Positions 25,852-36,015 are shown, numbered from the stretch's first letter. The stretch is DNA of 64,000 bases from Crocinitomicaceae bacterium (GCA_028689775.1 JAQVCM010000004.1:142298-206297), one strand, 5' to 3'. Program-made: numbers and translations. The notes: generated from the letters alone by a model not told the origin.

Positions 25852-26409
25852 TCACTGAACAAAATTACTAATCCATCCAACAATCAGAATTTCATTACTA
25901 AAAAGATGCAAGTTTGCTCCTTCTTGATTTTCAGCAATTAGCAAGTCATTTACATTCAATTTAAATTCTTGCTCATTAATTTTTACGCTTGTTTCTTCAA
26001 GCGTAAAAATGAAAACAACACTAGATTCCAAATCGTCATTCAAGGTTTTTACTTCCAAATTAAATGGTCGTCCCTCCTTTTGAATCATCAAATTAAAATC
26101 AGTTCCCAAGGAAAAAGATTGTATCTGATCTGCGGAGTCAAATGCAAAGATCTCATTCTTTGAATATGCTTCAGCAACGTCATTTCGCTTGATTTTCAAA
26201 TCATTGCCCAACATCACAAGATAACGCTTATATCCTTGAAAGTTTGTAAAATTGGATGGAGTTTTTTCAATGCTTGCACTGCTGATTCTGAAATCAAAAT
26301 CTCGCGCGGCATAAGTAGAATCAGCAGGTGAGATTACGTATTCGTAAGTCTTTCCTCCGTCCCAGATACTGGGTGTGATGTCGTTTTTCGAGATGATTTT
26401 AATGTTCAT
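25852..26409 (-). CDS. HutD/Ves-family protein
   Basis: A 185-residue cupin-like protein. WDGGKTYEYVISP (about residues 15-27), DFDFRISSASI and FQGYKRYLVMLGNDLKI match the HutD/Ves pattern, in which a double beta-barrel binds a small molecule such as formylglutamate; the role of most members is not known. No other hut gene lies here, so histidine catabolism is not supported. The start codon overlaps the stop of the upstream gene as TAATG, which signals translational coupling and fixes the start at 26409. Confidence 0.75.
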   Translation of the reverse strand: MNIKIISKNDITPSIWDGGKTYEYVISPADSTYAARDFDFRISSASIEKTPSNFTNFQGYKRYLVMLGNDLKIKRNDVAEAYSKNEIFAFDSADQIQSFSLGTDFNLMIQKEGRPFNLEVKTLNDDLESSVVFIFTLEETSVKINEQEFKLNVNDLLIAENQEGANLHLFSNEILIVGWISNFVQ

Positions 26410-27536
26410 TAGCGTATCATTATCCATTCTAACTTAGACGTTAAATTTATGGGCGCACTTCCTTCTTTATATTCCGCATAAACACCAATTCTATCTTCAT
26501 CCGTAGTTTTAAAAACCAACTGAAAATCATTTTTCTGATCGTAAATTTCTTCCCACTCCATCAGTTCATTGATTTGAACTTTGACGTTCGGATAAAGCGA
26601 AGAAACTTCCTGCACTTTCATTCCAACACGAACGCTAGAGACTGTCTGAAAGTTTTCATTCATTACGATTATTGCCAGGATTGAATCTGTTTCTAATGCA
26701 GGAATTAATGCAAATACCGGTTCATCTTTATAAAAATAAACTTGAGCAACGCCTCCACCATCATATCCAAATTGATAGGCATCCGTTTCTCTCTTTTTAA
26801 GACTTTTTAATTGTTTTTCGTAGTCCCGAATGGATGTGCCTACCTTGATATTTCCCGCTCTCCCTTTTGAAATTGGGTAATCCAAAAAACTAAAAGCTGT
26901 TTTCTTTGCTGCTTCTAGCTCAAGGTACTTCAAGTAATTTTCAAAATCTTCTTTGGTTAAGGTAGCGCGATGGTATTCCAAATCCAAGTTTTCAATTAAA
27001 ATTGGATCCGTCGGATCTTCTTCATGCAATTCATACGCTTGAATGTATTGGGGATGATTGCGAAACTGAGTTTTAACAAGCGACAAACTTGAAATACTAA
27101 AAATAACAAATCCTAAAGCGGTAAATAACAAGACACGTAATGAAATTTCACGGTTGTATTTGCTTTTGGTTTTAAAGTATTTATACACATTGAAAATCAA
27201 AAACATTGTCAACAAAATCAATCCTGTTCTCAGATGAACGTCTCCTCCTGGCCAAAATTGGAGTTTAAATAATATTCCTGTACATACAACCCCGAAAGCA
27301 ATTCCAAGTCCTACACCGGCAAAAACTTTCGTTTGAGGAAGTGTATCGTAGGTGTCCGGATTCACCATCTGCTTAAAATCAAGTTTATTGAAATAAGCAA
27401 AACCGAAAAGAATATAATAAATGGCCAAAAAGGACATCGATAAAACCAATAAAACTCCGCCTCCAGGAATCAGAAAGAATTCAAATATTACTGCAATCCA
27501 AGCGTTTACGGACAAAACCCTAACGGTTGTATTCAT
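26409..27536 (-). CDS. Polytopic membrane protein with soluble C-terminal domain
   Basis: Not recognised. A 375-residue protein with four or five membrane segments in the first 160 residues (around 10-30, 38-55, 70-95, 102-118 and 133-155) followed by a soluble domain of about 215 residues rich in Glu, Lys and Tyr, ending near LEWIMIR. The soluble part has no motif I can name. It is coupled to the HutD-like gene through TAATG. Start at the ATG 27536; the TTG two codons earlier is less likely. Confidence 0.65.
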   Translation of the reverse strand: MNTTVRVLSVNAWIAVIFEFFLIPGGGVLLVLSMSFLAIYYILFGFAYFNKLDFKQMVNPDTYDTLPQTKVFAGVGLGIAFGVVCTGILFKLQFWPGGDVHLRTGLILLTMFLIFNVYKYFKTKSKYNREISLRVLLFTALGFVIFSISSLSLVKTQFRNHPQYIQAYELHEEDPTDPILIENLDLEYHRATLTKEDFENYLKYLELEAAKKTAFSFLDYPISKGRAGNIKVGTSIRDYEKQLKSLKKRETDAYQFGYDGGGVAQVYFYKDEPVFALIPALETDSILAIIVMNENFQTVSSVRVGMKVQEVSSLYPNVKVQINELMEWEEIYDQKNDFQLVFKTTDEDRIGVYAEYKEGSAPINLTSKLEWIMIR

Positions 27537-27589
27537 TGTCAACGAGTTTTATTGGTTTTAAATTATAAGTTGAAAGTCTCTTGAAAACC

Positions 27590-30019
27590 TTATTTTTGAC
27601 TTTCCATTACTCTATTCTTCACGTATTTATCCAACCACTGATCTTGTTCCCAAAGTAGGTGTAAAATACTTTCTTTTGCTTTGTAACCGTGACTTTCTTT
27701 TGGTAAAATCACCAATCGAACTGTTGCTCCTAAACCTTTCAAGGCATTGAAGTAACGCTCACTTTGCATTGGATAGGTTCCCGCATTGTTGTCATCTTCT
27801 CCGTGAACCAATAACAGTGGCGTTTTCATTTTATCTGCTTGCTGGAAGGGCGACATCGTGTTGTAAACTTCTGGTGCTTCCCAGTAATTTCGCTCTTCAC
27901 TTTGGAAACCAAAAGGTGTTAAGGTTCTGTTGTAAGCGCCACTTCGTGCGATTCCTGCTGCAAATAAATCAGAATGTGAAAGTAAGTTCGCAACCATAAA
28001 TGCGCCGTAACTGTGTCCACCAACTGCAATTCTATTTCGATCGATATATCCCAATCCATCCACGTAATCAATCGCAGCTTTTGCATTTGCAACCAATTGT
28101 TTTACATACGTATCATTTGGTTGTTCGTCTCCTTCACCAACGATTGGGAAAGATGCGTCATCCAAAACGACATACCCTTTTGTTACCCAATAAACCATCG
28201 AACCGTAATACGGAAATGTAAATGCATTCGGGTTTTGTGTACTCTGTGCAGCGCTTGATTTATCTTTGTATTCAGCTGGATATGCCCAAATAATCATCGG
28301 CATTTTCTCTTTCTTTTTCACGTCATAACCAAGTGGCAAATACAAGGTTCCAGAAAGCGCCAATCCATCGTCACGTTTATAATTAATCACTTCTTTGTGA
28401 ACATTTTGAATGCTGATAAATGGATTTTCGAAATGCGTGATTTGAGTCAATTTATTTCCTTTCAAATTTCTGAAAAAGTAATTTGGATATTCTGTTGGAG
28501 ACTCAATTCGCACCAACAATTCATTTTTCAGGTGATCATACGAACGTAAATCTTCTACTTTATCGGTGTACTTCGATTGATAAATTCTTTTCTTTTTTAA
28601 ATCTTTTAAATTGATTTGATCCAAGAAAGGAAATTGTCCTTTTGCGGTGTGACCTTCGCCTAACAAGAACGCATTTTCATTAGAAATCGACAAAACATTT
28701 TTACCAAAATTATTTCTTTCAGTAACGAAACTTCCTGGATCGCTGTATTTATCTTGGTAACTTCTATCTGATAAAATTTTAGCCTCTTGCGATGCATCAG
28801 AAGGATTGAATAAATACGTTTTAGTATTTCTCGTATTCCACCAAGAATCATAGGCAATTGCGAGGGTATTATTTGCCCATTGAATGTAGCTCACACGGTT
28901 AATCGTTTTCAAAATACTTTTGTCATTTCCTTTGAACGGATATTCCATTTCAAAAACCTCATCTCTAAATGGAACAACCGTCTCAGGATCTCCGCCATCT
29001 AAAGCGGTTACGTACACCAATGTTGAAGGTTTATCGCTTCGCCAAGAAAAATTTCTTTTCCCAGTTCGTACCGCCATAAAACCTTGTGGTAAATCTTCGA
29101 TTAAGGGCACTTCTAATACCGTTTCAACTTGCTTACCATCTTTGGTGAAAACAGTTGTTTTGGAAGGGAAACGTTGATACGTTACCAAGTAAGAAAATGG
29201 TTTTTCAATCGTTTCAATCAATACATAATTTCCATCTGGTGAAAAGTTAACACTTGTATAAATCGCACTTGAAAGCCATTTTTCCATCTTTCCATTCAAA
29301 GAAACTTTGTAGATTTCTGATTGCGCCAATTGCTCAAAATTATGCTCGTCGTTTTTGTTTTTCAACAAATCTTGATACGTTCTATTTTGAGCTTTCTTGC
29401 CGTCGTTTACCGAAATCGTTGGTCCAGAAGGAACAGCCGTTTTGGTATTAATCAATTCTTCTCTTTTTTCAGAAACAATTTTAACCAACAAAGCTTGTCC
29501 GTCAGCAAACCAATTGATAACATCACCAACGTTTGCATTTGCTTTATCACTTACGATTTTGCTTGCTGTTGCAGAAGCGATATCCAAGATCCAAATCTCA
29601 ACACCTTTGGAAGTGGTATTTGTCAACGCAATTTTCTTTTGATCAGGTGACCAACTGAAATTCGTTAATTTTGGATTGCTTGGCAAACCTTTCACCTCAA
29701 CGATGGTTGCATTTTTTGTTTTAAGATTTTTAATCTGAAGTTTATTGAAATACGTTACACGACTTCCAATATTCGTTTTTGGATCAATTCTTAAACCGCC
29801 CAAGCGTAATTCTTCTTGCGAAAGATCTTCAATGGATTCATACGAATCTCTCGACAACAAAACCATGTAATTCTTGGCTTCGTCAATCAAAACGCTTGGC
29901 GCTCTTGGAACATCTACGAGGTCCATAATCGCTTTCGGCGGCTTTTGATATCCTGCATTTTCTTGTGCGTGAATTGGAGCCATGGCTAAAGTAAGGATTA
30001 AAAAAACGAGTTTTTTCAT
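27590..30019 (-). CDS. S9-family prolyl oligopeptidase, exported
   Basis: Serine peptidase of 809 residues: a signal peptide (1-19), a beta-propeller region (about 90-500) and a C-terminal alpha/beta-hydrolase domain with nucleophile motif GGHSYGAF (Ser670), Asp in HGEDDNN and His in ESHGY. The domain order and the insertion-rich N-terminus resemble glutamyl endopeptidase-like and PreP/S9C-type enzymes of Bacteroidota; specificity not defined. Likely periplasmic or surface peptide degradation, with the S46 and M49 peptidases. Confidence 0.93.
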   Translation of the reverse strand: MKKLVFLILTLAMAPIHAQENAGYQKPPKAIMDLVDVPRAPSVLIDEAKNYMVLLSRDSYESIEDLSQEELRLGGLRIDPKTNIGSRVTYFNKLQIKNLKTKNATIVEVKGLPSNPKLTNFSWSPDQKKIALTNTTSKGVEIWILDIASATASKIVSDKANANVGDVINWFADGQALLVKIVSEKREELINTKTAVPSGPTISVNDGKKAQNRTYQDLLKNKNDEHNFEQLAQSEIYKVSLNGKMEKWLSSAIYTSVNFSPDGNYVLIETIEKPFSYLVTYQRFPSKTTVFTKDGKQVETVLEVPLIEDLPQGFMAVRTGKRNFSWRSDKPSTLVYVTALDGGDPETVVPFRDEVFEMEYPFKGNDKSILKTINRVSYIQWANNTLAIAYDSWWNTRNTKTYLFNPSDASQEAKILSDRSYQDKYSDPGSFVTERNNFGKNVLSISNENAFLLGEGHTAKGQFPFLDQINLKDLKKKRIYQSKYTDKVEDLRSYDHLKNELLVRIESPTEYPNYFFRNLKGNKLTQITHFENPFISIQNVHKEVINYKRDDGLALSGTLYLPLGYDVKKKEKMPMIIWAYPAEYKDKSSAAQSTQNPNAFTFPYYGSMVYWVTKGYVVLDDASFPIVGEGDEQPNDTYVKQLVANAKAAIDYVDGLGYIDRNRIAVGGHSYGAFMVANLLSHSDLFAAGIARSGAYNRTLTPFGFQSEERNYWEAPEVYNTMSPFQQADKMKTPLLLVHGEDDNNAGTYPMQSERYFNALKGLGATVRLVILPKESHGYKAKESILHLLWEQDQWLDKYVKNRVMESQK

Positions 30020-30161
30020 ATTTGTTTTTTGTTTATTGATGATTTTGTTTCAGCTTTTGAGTCTGAACTAGCTTCAAAAACTAATCGATGATTTATAGTC
30101 TAAAATAATTTTAGCTAAAATTAAGCTTTATTTTGGGATGGACAAAAGAACAGAAATATTA

Positions 30162-30875
30162 TCACTCAAAACCAAACAACTTCAACAACCATCTTTTGTT
30201 GATTTTAAATTTACCGCTCGCAGAATTCTTTCTTTCCGTCAATTGCTGCAGATTAGCTGGCTTTAGCTTTTTCAATTTTCGAGTTTCGTTGATTTGATTT
30301 TTAAACTTTTCTAGGAAAGTCGGAGGATCTTGTACAATCCATTCAATCAATTTGTTGACGACTTCTCTCCTTTCAAAATGCCAGTCGTATTCACACGCAG
30401 CTTCGCTCAGTTGTTTCAATGGTGGAAGCGCTTTCTCGTAGTTTTCAGTAAGTGCATACAAAATCGCAAGGTCGTATGCGTAATAGCTTTTATCTTTCTC
30501 CTTCTCAAGAATTTCGATTGCTGACCAAATATCTTTAAAATTTCGTTCAAGTAGCTGAAAGCGCTTAATTGCCTTGTCACATAATACTTCTACCACTTTT
30601 ATGAACTGATCTTCATCCGTAAATTCAATGAAGTCACTGACTCTATTTACGTAAGAATAGGCAAAGTTTTCTCTCGGATAAAAATGAAAATCCAGTCCAA
30701 CATTCAGATAGGAACCTTTTGACCAAGCAGAAGGTTGAAATTCAATCACGAATGTTAACCATTCTTTGTCGCAATGAAATGAGCGCGATTTCCCTTTTTG
30801 GATAAATCCATACAGTTTCAACCGATCATTGGCTATTGATTTAAGAAGTTTGTTAAAGTCTATTTCTGGTTCCAT
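30162..30875 (-). CDS. DUF4304-like protein
   Basis: A soluble 237-residue protein. The first 120 residues (FNKLLKSIANDRLKLYGFIQ, then SRSFHCDKEWLTFVIEFQPSAW) match the general form of DUF4304, found in many scattered genes and in some toxin-immunity loci; the rest is helical, ending in a basic tail. No signal peptide. The role is unknown; no partner toxin is visible nearby. Confidence 0.65.
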   Translation of the reverse strand: MEPEIDFNKLLKSIANDRLKLYGFIQKGKSRSFHCDKEWLTFVIEFQPSAWSKGSYLNVGLDFHFYPRENFAYSYVNRVSDFIEFTDEDQFIKVVEVLCDKAIKRFQLLERNFKDIWSAIEILEKEKDKSYYAYDLAILYALTENYEKALPPLKQLSEAACEYDWHFERREVVNKLIEWIVQDPPTFLEKFKNQINETRKLKKLKPANLQQLTERKNSASGKFKINKRWLLKLFGFE

Positions 30876-30908
30876 TGGATTTGTATCGGTCGACTTTAAA
30901 GGTACGAA

Positions 30909-31796
30909 TTAATCATTTTCAATTTTTGAAATGCAAAATTTAATTCGTTCAACATAATCCCGTGCCTTTTCGTATTTACTTAAAGTCTCTAGATCTTTAA
31001 AATACCTTTCTTGGATTTTCGATTTCTTGAAATCAGTTGCTATTTCATCTATGAGTTTGTTGACATCTATACTTTTTAAATTACCCGATTCGGCGATAAA
31101 ATTTGATGCACCAATCATAAAATCACGGAGTGCGTATTGGTAATTTTCTCTAAACAAATACGATAAACCTCTATTGTAATAAGCGTCTTCATCATGAGAA
31201 TCTTGACTTATCAGATTTGTATATAATTCAATCGCTTGACTAAAACACCTTTTTCGATTGAGTTTAGCTCCCAATTCGTAAGTGTTAGTCGTTCTCACTT
31301 CTTCACAATTATTTGATTCGACAACCTGAATATCTTTCATGTAATATGTATATCCAAAAATTCCTTTAATCACTTTTACATCTACGCTATCAAAATCAAA
31401 ACATTTATTTACCGCTACTTCCGTTTTAATTGTTCCATACGCTGTTTCAAAACCGTTGAAGTATTGATTCTTTCCAACGATTATCACAACGCCAGTATGT
31501 TTCATGCGAATAAGATCTGAACGGAGAGGCAGTTTGTTAATTCCGAAAAACAAGAAAACAATGAATGAAATTCCAAATATGACGATACCAACAGTGTATT
31601 TCTGAAGTTTCCAAATGAAAACAATACTCAAAATAAAAATCACAATCAGAACAATTAATAATATATCGGCTATGTCACTTCCATTTTCTGTTCGATAAAT
31701 TATTTTCTCTGTCAAAGAATAATAAAGAAGAAACGCAAGAACGACCAACAACACGTTGATTGAAAAGATTGTAATTAATTTCTTTGTTTTCAGCAT
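30909..31796 (-). CDS. Membrane-anchored TPR protein
   Basis: A 295-residue protein with three membrane segments in the first 95 residues (about 8-27, 44-63 and 70-88), a beta-rich domain (about 95-165) and a TPR-like helical end (about 175-250, with ELGAKLNRKRCFSQAIELY and DAYYNRGLSYLFRENYQYAL). TPRs bind partner proteins; no partner can be named. It is one of a run of minus-strand membrane genes between 30.9 and 34.7 kb. Confidence 0.7.
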   Translation of the reverse strand: MLKTKKLITIFSINVLLVVLAFLLYYSLTEKIIYRTENGSDIADILLIVLIVIFILSIVFIWKLQKYTVGIVIFGISFIVFLFFGINKLPLRSDLIRMKHTGVVIIVGKNQYFNGFETAYGTIKTEVAVNKCFDFDSVDVKVIKGIFGYTYYMKDIQVVESNNCEEVRTTNTYELGAKLNRKRCFSQAIELYTNLISQDSHDEDAYYNRGLSYLFRENYQYALRDFMIGASNFIAESGNLKSIDVNKLIDEIATDFKKSKIQERYFKDLETLSKYEKARDYVERIKFCISKIEND

Positions 31797-31846
31797 ATAG
31801 ATTATCCAGTAGAAGTTGAAATGAATACGAATTTAAGTTTTAAAAA

Positions 31847-32242
31847 TCAATTCGCATTTTGTTGGTATTCCTCGAGCACTTTTAAAGTGAAGATTCCGAC
31901 AGGCAAGAAAAACAAACTGATTACTCGTAAAAAACCATTCTTTTTCCCTTTCAGTTCGTGTGTTGTATTGAAGATAAACAGCATCGTAAGCGTACTATAA
32001 AATACAGCGACAACTGTTAAACCGATTCCAATTGTTGCTATCAAAAAAGCCATGATGGAAGCATCCAAAAAGTGGAAATATCCAGCGATTGATAAAAGTA
32101 CTATTCCGATTATACTATACAAGGAAATCTGTCGCACGGACTTAAGCTCTGACAAAGCATAACTTGGGATCTTGATGGAATAACTGACTATCAAACAACA
32201 AATCCATTGAATAGTGATGTAGGCAAATAAAATTTCTGGCAT
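31847..32242 (-). CDS. Small polytopic membrane protein
   Basis: A 131-residue protein made of four hydrophobic segments (about residues 4-22, 37-55, 62-82 and 105-122). No family recognised. It ends 50 bp upstream of the TPR gene start and begins 13 bp after the SGNH gene at 32256, so it is probably the third gene of the MBOAT operon. Confidence 0.65.
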   Translation of the reverse strand: MPEILFAYITIQWICCLIVSYSIKIPSYALSELKSVRQISLYSIIGIVLLSIAGYFHFLDASIMAFLIATIGIGLTVVAVFYSTLTMLFIFNTTHELKGKKNGFLRVISLFFLPVGIFTLKVLEEYQQNAN

Positions 32243-32255
32243 GCGTTCGTATTCG

Positions 32256-33224
32256 TTAACGTGACGTGTCGGAATGAACCTTCAATCGTGATTGATATTC
32301 CGCTTCTATGAATTTTTGTTTGTCTTTTTTGTCCAGAAGACCTTTTTGTAAAAGTCCATTAAACCATGTAGAGAAAATCTTGGCGCCTTTGTAATTCAAG
32401 TGTTCTAAATCTGCAAATTCGGAATCTTGCAGTCGAAACTTTGAAAAATCAAGGTATTCAATGTCAGAAAAATTCTCTTTTCGAATCTTTTGATAAGTGG
32501 ATTCAAAATCATAATCCTCGTATCGATCGTGTAAAGGACTGCGAATTAAGTAAACTTTCTTACCTTTCTGTTGACAGGATGCAATTATCTTTTTCAAATC
32601 TTGAATGCTTCGAGTTGAAAATTTTAAGTTTTGACGGAATTGTTTGAGTTCTTCCACAGTTGGCAAAGGAAGTTGTACAAGTGAATCTGTTTTGTCTCTG
32701 TCCAAATATCTAAAACCGCCAAGCGAATAGTTAAATTGCCGTTTGATGGCGCGATTTATATTTGAACTGGAAGATAGAAACAGTACATTGATGAATCCCG
32801 AAGTATTATTGGAAGCGAGAAAGGATCTATCTTTCTGACTCATAAATGGAGAATAAATGGTGTACTGTGCTTCCAAAAACATGTCGTCATACGCCCAGTC
32901 GTCCATTTTACTGGTGATGTTATTATTGGCAAACTCAATGAATACCGTTTCTACTCCGGGATTATCTTTCAGGATTTCTTTCAGCTTGAATGATGCATAA
33001 AAATACGGTTCACCAGAATTCGAAACATTCTGAAGATCTTCAATTAAAGAGTCGTTAAAAGCACACTCTGGATGCGAATGACCGACAATCAAATGCTTGG
33101 TATTTTCTTTTAACTCAAAAACAGCATTTTTTCGTAAAACAGATTCACTGATTAAAACTGGAACTATAAAAAAGAGTGCCAGAATGACTAAAAAAACGGT
33201 GGTCAATTTTATAAATCTCTTCAT
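32256..33224 (-). CDS. SGNH-like protein paired with MBOAT acyltransferase
   Basis: A 322-residue protein with one N-terminal membrane segment (about 7-28) and a periplasmic domain of the SGNH-like type (DltD/AlgX/AlgJ-like). Seen: LIVGHSHPE near residues 45-53, standing for the GDS-type block, and DLEHLNYKGAKIF near 280-292, which fits the Asp-x-x-His end of this fold. Such proteins finish acyl transfer started by an MBOAT partner. It begins 3 bp after the MBOAT gene, a tight operon. Ser is replaced by His-Ser in the first block, so catalysis is not certain. Confidence 0.75.
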   Translation of the reverse strand: MKRFIKLTTVFLVILALFFIVPVLISESVLRKNAVFELKENTKHLIVGHSHPECAFNDSLIEDLQNVSNSGEPYFYASFKLKEILKDNPGVETVFIEFANNNITSKMDDWAYDDMFLEAQYTIYSPFMSQKDRSFLASNNTSGFINVLFLSSSSNINRAIKRQFNYSLGGFRYLDRDKTDSLVQLPLPTVEELKQFRQNLKFSTRSIQDLKKIIASCQQKGKKVYLIRSPLHDRYEDYDFESTYQKIRKENFSDIEYLDFSKFRLQDSEFADLEHLNYKGAKIFSTWFNGLLQKGLLDKKDKQKFIEAEYQSRLKVHSDTSR

Positions 33225-33227
33225 ATC

Positions 33228-34664
33228 TTAAAATTGAAAATAGATGAATTCTTGTTGTTTTCCGTGTGAAAACAAGATGAATAGACCGATAACCACATAA
33301 ATTCCCCACCTGTAAATGCGTTTGTCGATTTGAAAAACATCCGCCAGCGCATGTTGTCTTTCTCTACTGATCCATTCTAACGTAAAGAAAATCAAAATCA
33401 TAAGAAGCAGTCCGATTGGCAAATATTCAGGTGCTGAAAAAAGTGAGGAAGAGAAAATCGTTGAGATATAACTTCCGGCGTGACTTAAACTTTCTGCTCT
33501 AAAAAATATCCAAGCGAAAACAGTTAAACCGAATGTCAATGTCATTTTTGAAAACTCCTTGAAACGAGGCAATTTTCTGTCTTTTGCAATCCCGTCTAGA
33601 TTTACTCGGTTGCTATCCGTAAGCAATAAAGGAAGGAAATAAAAAGCGTTCAAAGCTCCCCAAACAACAAAAGTCCAATTTGCTCCGTGCCAAAATCCAC
33701 TGACGAGAAAGATGATAAACGTATTTCGGATTTTCATCCACGTTCCTCCCCGACTTCCTCCCAAAGGAATATACAGATAATCTCTAAACCACGTTGACAA
33801 TGAAATGTGCCAACGTCTCCAGAATTCAGCAATGTCGCGCGAGAAATACGGATAATTGAAATTTCGCATCAAATCAAATCCAAAAAGTCTGGATGTTCCG
33901 ATCGCAATATCTGAATAACCTGAAAAATCGCCATAAATCTGAATGGTGAAAAAGACTGCACCTAAAACCAAGGTACTTCCAGATAAATCGGCAGAATTAT
34001 TGAAGATCATGTTGGCGTATTCTGCACAACTATCTGCAATGATTACTTTTTTGAATAATCCCCACAAAATTTGACGCATTCCGTCAACCGCCATTCCATA
34101 ATCAAACTTTCGCTTCTTGTAAAACTGTGGCAACAAGTGCGTCGCTCTTTCAATTGGTCCGGCAACAAGTTGAGGAAAGAAACAAACAAATGCCGTAAAT
34201 GCAATGAAATCTTTCGTTGGTTCCAACTTTCTTCGATAAACATCAATGGAATAACTTAAGGTTTGAAAGGTGTAAAAACTAATTCCAACCGGTAAAATGA
34301 TGCTCAACGAACTGGCTCTAATCTCTGTTCCAAAAAATGAAAATGCACTCACAAAATTGTCAATGAAGAAATTGTAATATTTGAAGAATCCAAGAAATCC
34401 GAGATTTACGAGGATACTTGTCCACAGCAACAATTTTCGTTTCGTTTGATTTTCTTGACTTAATAAACCTCTTCCGATAAAGTAATCGACCAAAGTGCTG
34501 AATAAAATCAAGGATAAAAATCGCCAATCCCACCAACCGTAAAAGAAATAACTTGCAACAACGATTAAGAGATTTTGGAATTTCAAACTTTTATTTGTCA
34601 AATACCAATAGAGTATAAAGACAATCGGCAGGAATATCGCAAAATCAACGGAGTTAAAAAGCAT
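33228..34664 (-). CDS. MBOAT-family O-acyltransferase
   Basis: Polytopic membrane enzyme of 478 residues that moves acyl groups to envelope polymers such as polysaccharide, teichoic acid or lipid (AlgI/DltB/PatA group). Seen: about ten hydrophobic segments, the long YFSRDIAEFWRRWHISLS block (about 275-292) and the catalytic His in SGFWHGANW (about 320-328). The substrate is not known; AlgI-like proteins with an SGNH partner often acetylate a surface polysaccharide. The operon continues with the SGNH protein and a small membrane protein. Confidence 0.92.
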   Translation of the reverse strand: MLFNSVDFAIFLPIVFILYWYLTNKSLKFQNLLIVVASYFFYGWWDWRFLSLILFSTLVDYFIGRGLLSQENQTKRKLLLWTSILVNLGFLGFFKYYNFFIDNFVSAFSFFGTEIRASSLSIILPVGISFYTFQTLSYSIDVYRRKLEPTKDFIAFTAFVCFFPQLVAGPIERATHLLPQFYKKRKFDYGMAVDGMRQILWGLFKKVIIADSCAEYANMIFNNSADLSGSTLVLGAVFFTIQIYGDFSGYSDIAIGTSRLFGFDLMRNFNYPYFSRDIAEFWRRWHISLSTWFRDYLYIPLGGSRGGTWMKIRNTFIIFLVSGFWHGANWTFVVWGALNAFYFLPLLLTDSNRVNLDGIAKDRKLPRFKEFSKMTLTFGLTVFAWIFFRAESLSHAGSYISTIFSSSLFSAPEYLPIGLLLMILIFFTLEWISRERQHALADVFQIDKRIYRWGIYVVIGLFILFSHGKQQEFIYFQF

Positions 34665-34688
34665 TTATGTTTTGTTAGTAATGATAGA

Positions 34689-34726
34689 AGTTCTTGCTAC
34701 CCCATCCAGGTTGAGATAGCAGAACT
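34689..34726 (-). other. Hairpin in the leader of the MBOAT gene
   Basis: AGTTCTTGCTA (34689-34699) and TAGCAGAACT (34717-34726) pair over 10 bp with one bulged base and a 17-nt loop, about 25 bp upstream of the MBOAT ATG. No T-run follows on either strand. It may be an RNA leader element or a remnant terminator of lost upstream DNA. Confidence 0.4.
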
Positions 34727-34823
34727 AATTCAATTTTCCTCAAAAATAAAAATTAAAGTCAAGTAATACACGTTAATTGAAAGCTAATTGCATTCCAGTG
34801 TCTCTCGGTCCTTTTAGAACGAA

Positions 34824-34883
34824 TTATTTCCCCAAAGTATATCTCACTCCTAAAGAAACGCTAGGACCATAATGGTACATTTT
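34824..34883 (-). pseudogene. C-terminal remnant of an outer-membrane barrel gene
   Basis: Read on the minus strand, the last 19 codons before a TAA spell KMYHYGPSVSLGVRYTLGK, the look of a final barrel strand (alternating residues, GVRYTLGK end). Just upstream an in-frame TGA and AT-rich DNA end the frame, and no ATG-led barrel gene is present. It seems to be the tail of a gene deleted together with the DNA now between it and the broken nuclease gene at 34941. Confidence 0.45.
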
Positions 34884-34940
34884 ATTTATTCAAATTATGA
34901 TACGTTCACACAATAATATAAGTTTCTTAAGTCAGGTTAA

Positions 34941-35955
34941 TCAATCATTTTGTGACAACCTATTTCTTGCTCGTTCTATAGATTGCTGTAATTTGCTTTC
35001 CAATAATTTTATTTCTGGAAGATGAGTGAGATATTCAGCGATTTTTATATTACTTTTTTCGAGTTGCATTAATTCAACATGCTCTTCATTCTTATTTGCA
35101 CAAAGTATTAATCCCAATGGTTTATTCTCGTTTACAATCATTTCATATTTCTCCAACCAAGCCAAATACAATTCCATTTGTCCTTTGTCGGAAGCTTGAA
35201 ATTTACCTAGTTTAAGATCTATAACTATTAATCGTTGTAATCTTCTATGATAAAATAATAAGTCGATATAATAATCTTCATTATCTATCGTAATTCTTTT
35301 TTGACGTGCTAAAAATGCAAAGTCAGAACCTAGTTCGATTATGAAATTTTGTAATTCCATTAGAATAGCTGACTCTAAATCCTTCTCAGAATAGCTATTA
35401 TGCAAACCTAAAAAGTCCAAAAAATAAGGGTCTTTAAAAACTAAATCTGGAGTAAGTTGCTGCGTGTCTTTTAATTTGTTCAACTCGTTTTGAATGGTTT
35501 CATTTGGTTTCTTACTGATAGCAGTTCGCTCATATAACATTGCATCAATACGCTCTTGCAATGTTCTTGTGCTCCATTTTTCCATTTTACACATTTCAGC
35601 ATAAAATGAACGTTTGAGATTATCATTGATGTAAATTAAAGTTTTTAAATGTGTCCAACTCAATTTTGCACTCAGTGCGTGCAAAATCTTTTCATCTTCA
35701 TAAATTTCCGAAATACGAACGCAATTTCTCAGCTGTCTTTCACTCCATCCTCTGCCATACGATTTCGTTAATTGACTTGCAAGAATTGAAATAACTTGCT
35801 TGCCATATTCTGCTCGTTTTTCTTGTAAAACATCTTGATTAATGCGCTTACCAAGATTCCATTACATTTGCAGTCACAGACACTTCATTTTTGCCTTGCT
35901 CTACAATGTTTCTTATTTCATTAAACAATGCTTTATTTGATGCCGATTTAATCAT
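34941..35955 (-). pseudogene. DUF1016/YhcG-type nuclease gene, frameshifted
   Basis: PD-(D/E)xK nuclease family protein, broken. The frame from ATG 35955 reads MIKSASNKALFNEIRNIVEQ and 34 or so codons later meets TAA within GESW-type sequence. The homologous reading continues in another frame as NLGKRINQDVLQEKRAEYGKQ, then GRGWSERQLRNCVRI, and runs to 34941 without a stop; the next usable start is only a TTG at 35684. Thus the N-terminal DUF1016 domain is cut by a frameshift plus a lost Tyr codon, while the C-terminal nuclease part with YYIDLLFYHRRLQRLIVIDLK is intact. The two frames differ by one base over 1015 bp. Confidence 0.8.
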
Positions 35956-36015
35956 TGCTTGATTGCATATTTTAAAAATTACATATAAAGCTAATAAAAT
36001 TCCTATCATCAAACA

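Noticed and set aside
25852..26409. Histidine-utilisation operon suggested by HutD
   Set aside because: No hutH, hutU, hutI or hutG nearby; HutD-like proteins occur alone.
28000..29650. Several long open frames on the + strand within the S9 peptidase gene
   Set aside because: They have no signal, motif or start context and are explained by the codon pattern of the minus-strand gene.
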